A program made the translations under genes and the position numbers. 64,000 nt of DNA from Auanema rhodensis (Eukaryota; Nematoda; Chromadorea; Rhabditida; Rhabditidae), in contig OZ059894.1 of NCBI GenBank assembly GCA_964057225.1, positions 13,836,131-13,900,130 of the forward strand. Direction: 5' to 3'. Within the stretch, counting starts at the first letter, position 1, and the number at the start of each line of letters is the position of its first letter. The notes under the pieces are model-generated. The model saw only the letters and a program-made list of their open reading frames with translations. It had not been told where the DNA came from and made no database searches. Below are positions 63,533 to 64,000 of the stretch, in pieces.

Positions 63533-64000
63533 ATGACAGAAAGTTCACCAGAAGAAGCAGCTTGTAAAATATTTGTTGATGAGGTTATTCATACTAAAAA
63601 TAAATTTTCTTTTTCAATTTTTTCATTTTAGGTATATGATCCATCTACAGAAAAACATGTTACAATAGCTTTCTTCATCATATACAGTTTTCAATTTGTT
63701 ATGGGTTTTATTGGAAATACAGCTGTTCTTTTCTTAACTTTGAGAAACCAACGACTTCAAACAGTACAAGTATTATATATAATTAATTATATTATTATAA
63801 TTATAATAAATTACAGAATTTATTTATGGTTAATTTGGCTGTAGCTGATTTGGTAGTGTGTTTATTTTCATTACCTATTACTCCAATAACAAATATATAT
63901 AAAAATTGGTATTTTGGAGAAAAAATGTGTCATTCCTTGTCGTGGATACAGGTAAACTTATAAATATATAGTATAGTATAGTATAAATAGTATAATTATA
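63533..64000 (+). CDS. Class A neuropeptide-type GPCR, 5' part (runs off the edge)
   Basis: Exons 63533-63583, 63632-63769 and 63817-63951 are in phase and encode the first 108 residues. A short N-terminus MTESSPEEAACKIFVDE is followed by TM1 (ITIAFFIIYSFQFVMGFIGN pattern, with the family's GN), then LRNQRLQTVQ as the first intracellular loop. TM2 reads NLFMVNLAVADLVVCLFSLP with the conserved LAVADL. After TM2 come the ITPITNIYKNWYFGEKMCHS stretch, with the conserved WYFG and the disulphide Cys at the top of TM3, and SWIQ at a GTAAAC donor. This matches neuropeptide Y/F-like receptors (npr type in nematodes). The N-terminus lacks an evident N-glycosylation site. The ATG is two bases after a TTACAG acceptor, fitting trans-splicing or a 5' untranslated exon. 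The remaining five helices lie outside the window. Confidence 0.9.

Overview
The window reads as a piece of an AT-rich nematode genome. Genes are split by many short introns (about 40-60 bp) with TTTCAG-like acceptors. The gene set includes a MOLO-1/TPM-type membrane protein, a divergent G-protein alpha subunit, a neuropeptide-type GPCR and an ACAD10/11-type fusion enzyme. No ribosomal genes, bacterial operons or viral genes were seen. The species cannot be named from the sequence; the nematode call is inference from gene content and intron style.

Layout, left to right. (1) About 520-13951 is a homogeneous tandem satellite of 67 full 199-bp units plus partial ends, with higher-order blocks of 6-8 units. 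(2) 14236-17677 (-) is a ten-exon TPM/MOLO-1-like gene. Its sixth intron carries, on the opposite strand, ten identical tRNA-Pro(UGG) genes at an exact 163-bp period plus an eleventh truncated copy. (3) 19859-24362 (-) is a HAD / aminoglycoside-phosphotransferase-like / acyl-CoA dehydrogenase fusion of about 980 residues ending in the peroxisomal-type tripeptide SRL. (4) 28465-29144 (+) is a possible small secreted peptide precursor. (5) 30601-33494 (-) is an eight-exon divergent forkhead factor of 304 residues. (6) 38056-39036 (-) holds coding-like islands that I could not join into a gene. (7) 41869-44164 (-) is a ten-exon G-alpha of 362 residues whose first intron uses a GC donor. (8) 46877-47428 and 51671-52009 are two related copies of a Tc1/mariner-like MITE in opposite orientation. 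(9) 48864-49653 (-) is a six-exon unrecognised gene of 175 residues. (10) 52010-63532 is a gene-poor AT-rich stretch with microsatellites and a few orphan exon-like segments. (11) 63533-64000 (+) is the 5' part of a class A GPCR that runs off the right edge.

The genes do not form an operon or an obvious pathway. Five of the seven multi-exon genes lie on the minus strand with large gaps between them. The G-alpha, the GPCR, the MOLO-1-like receptor modulator and the putative peptide precursor all belong to signalling classes, but nothing in the sequence shows that they act together. The most unusual structures are the antisense tRNA-Pro array inside a protein-gene intron, with a scrambled exon/tRNA junction, and the 199-bp satellite. 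Each satellite unit keeps a 60-codon minus-strand frame, a 12-bp palindrome and, on the minus strand, a segment resembling the nematode SL1 spliced leader.
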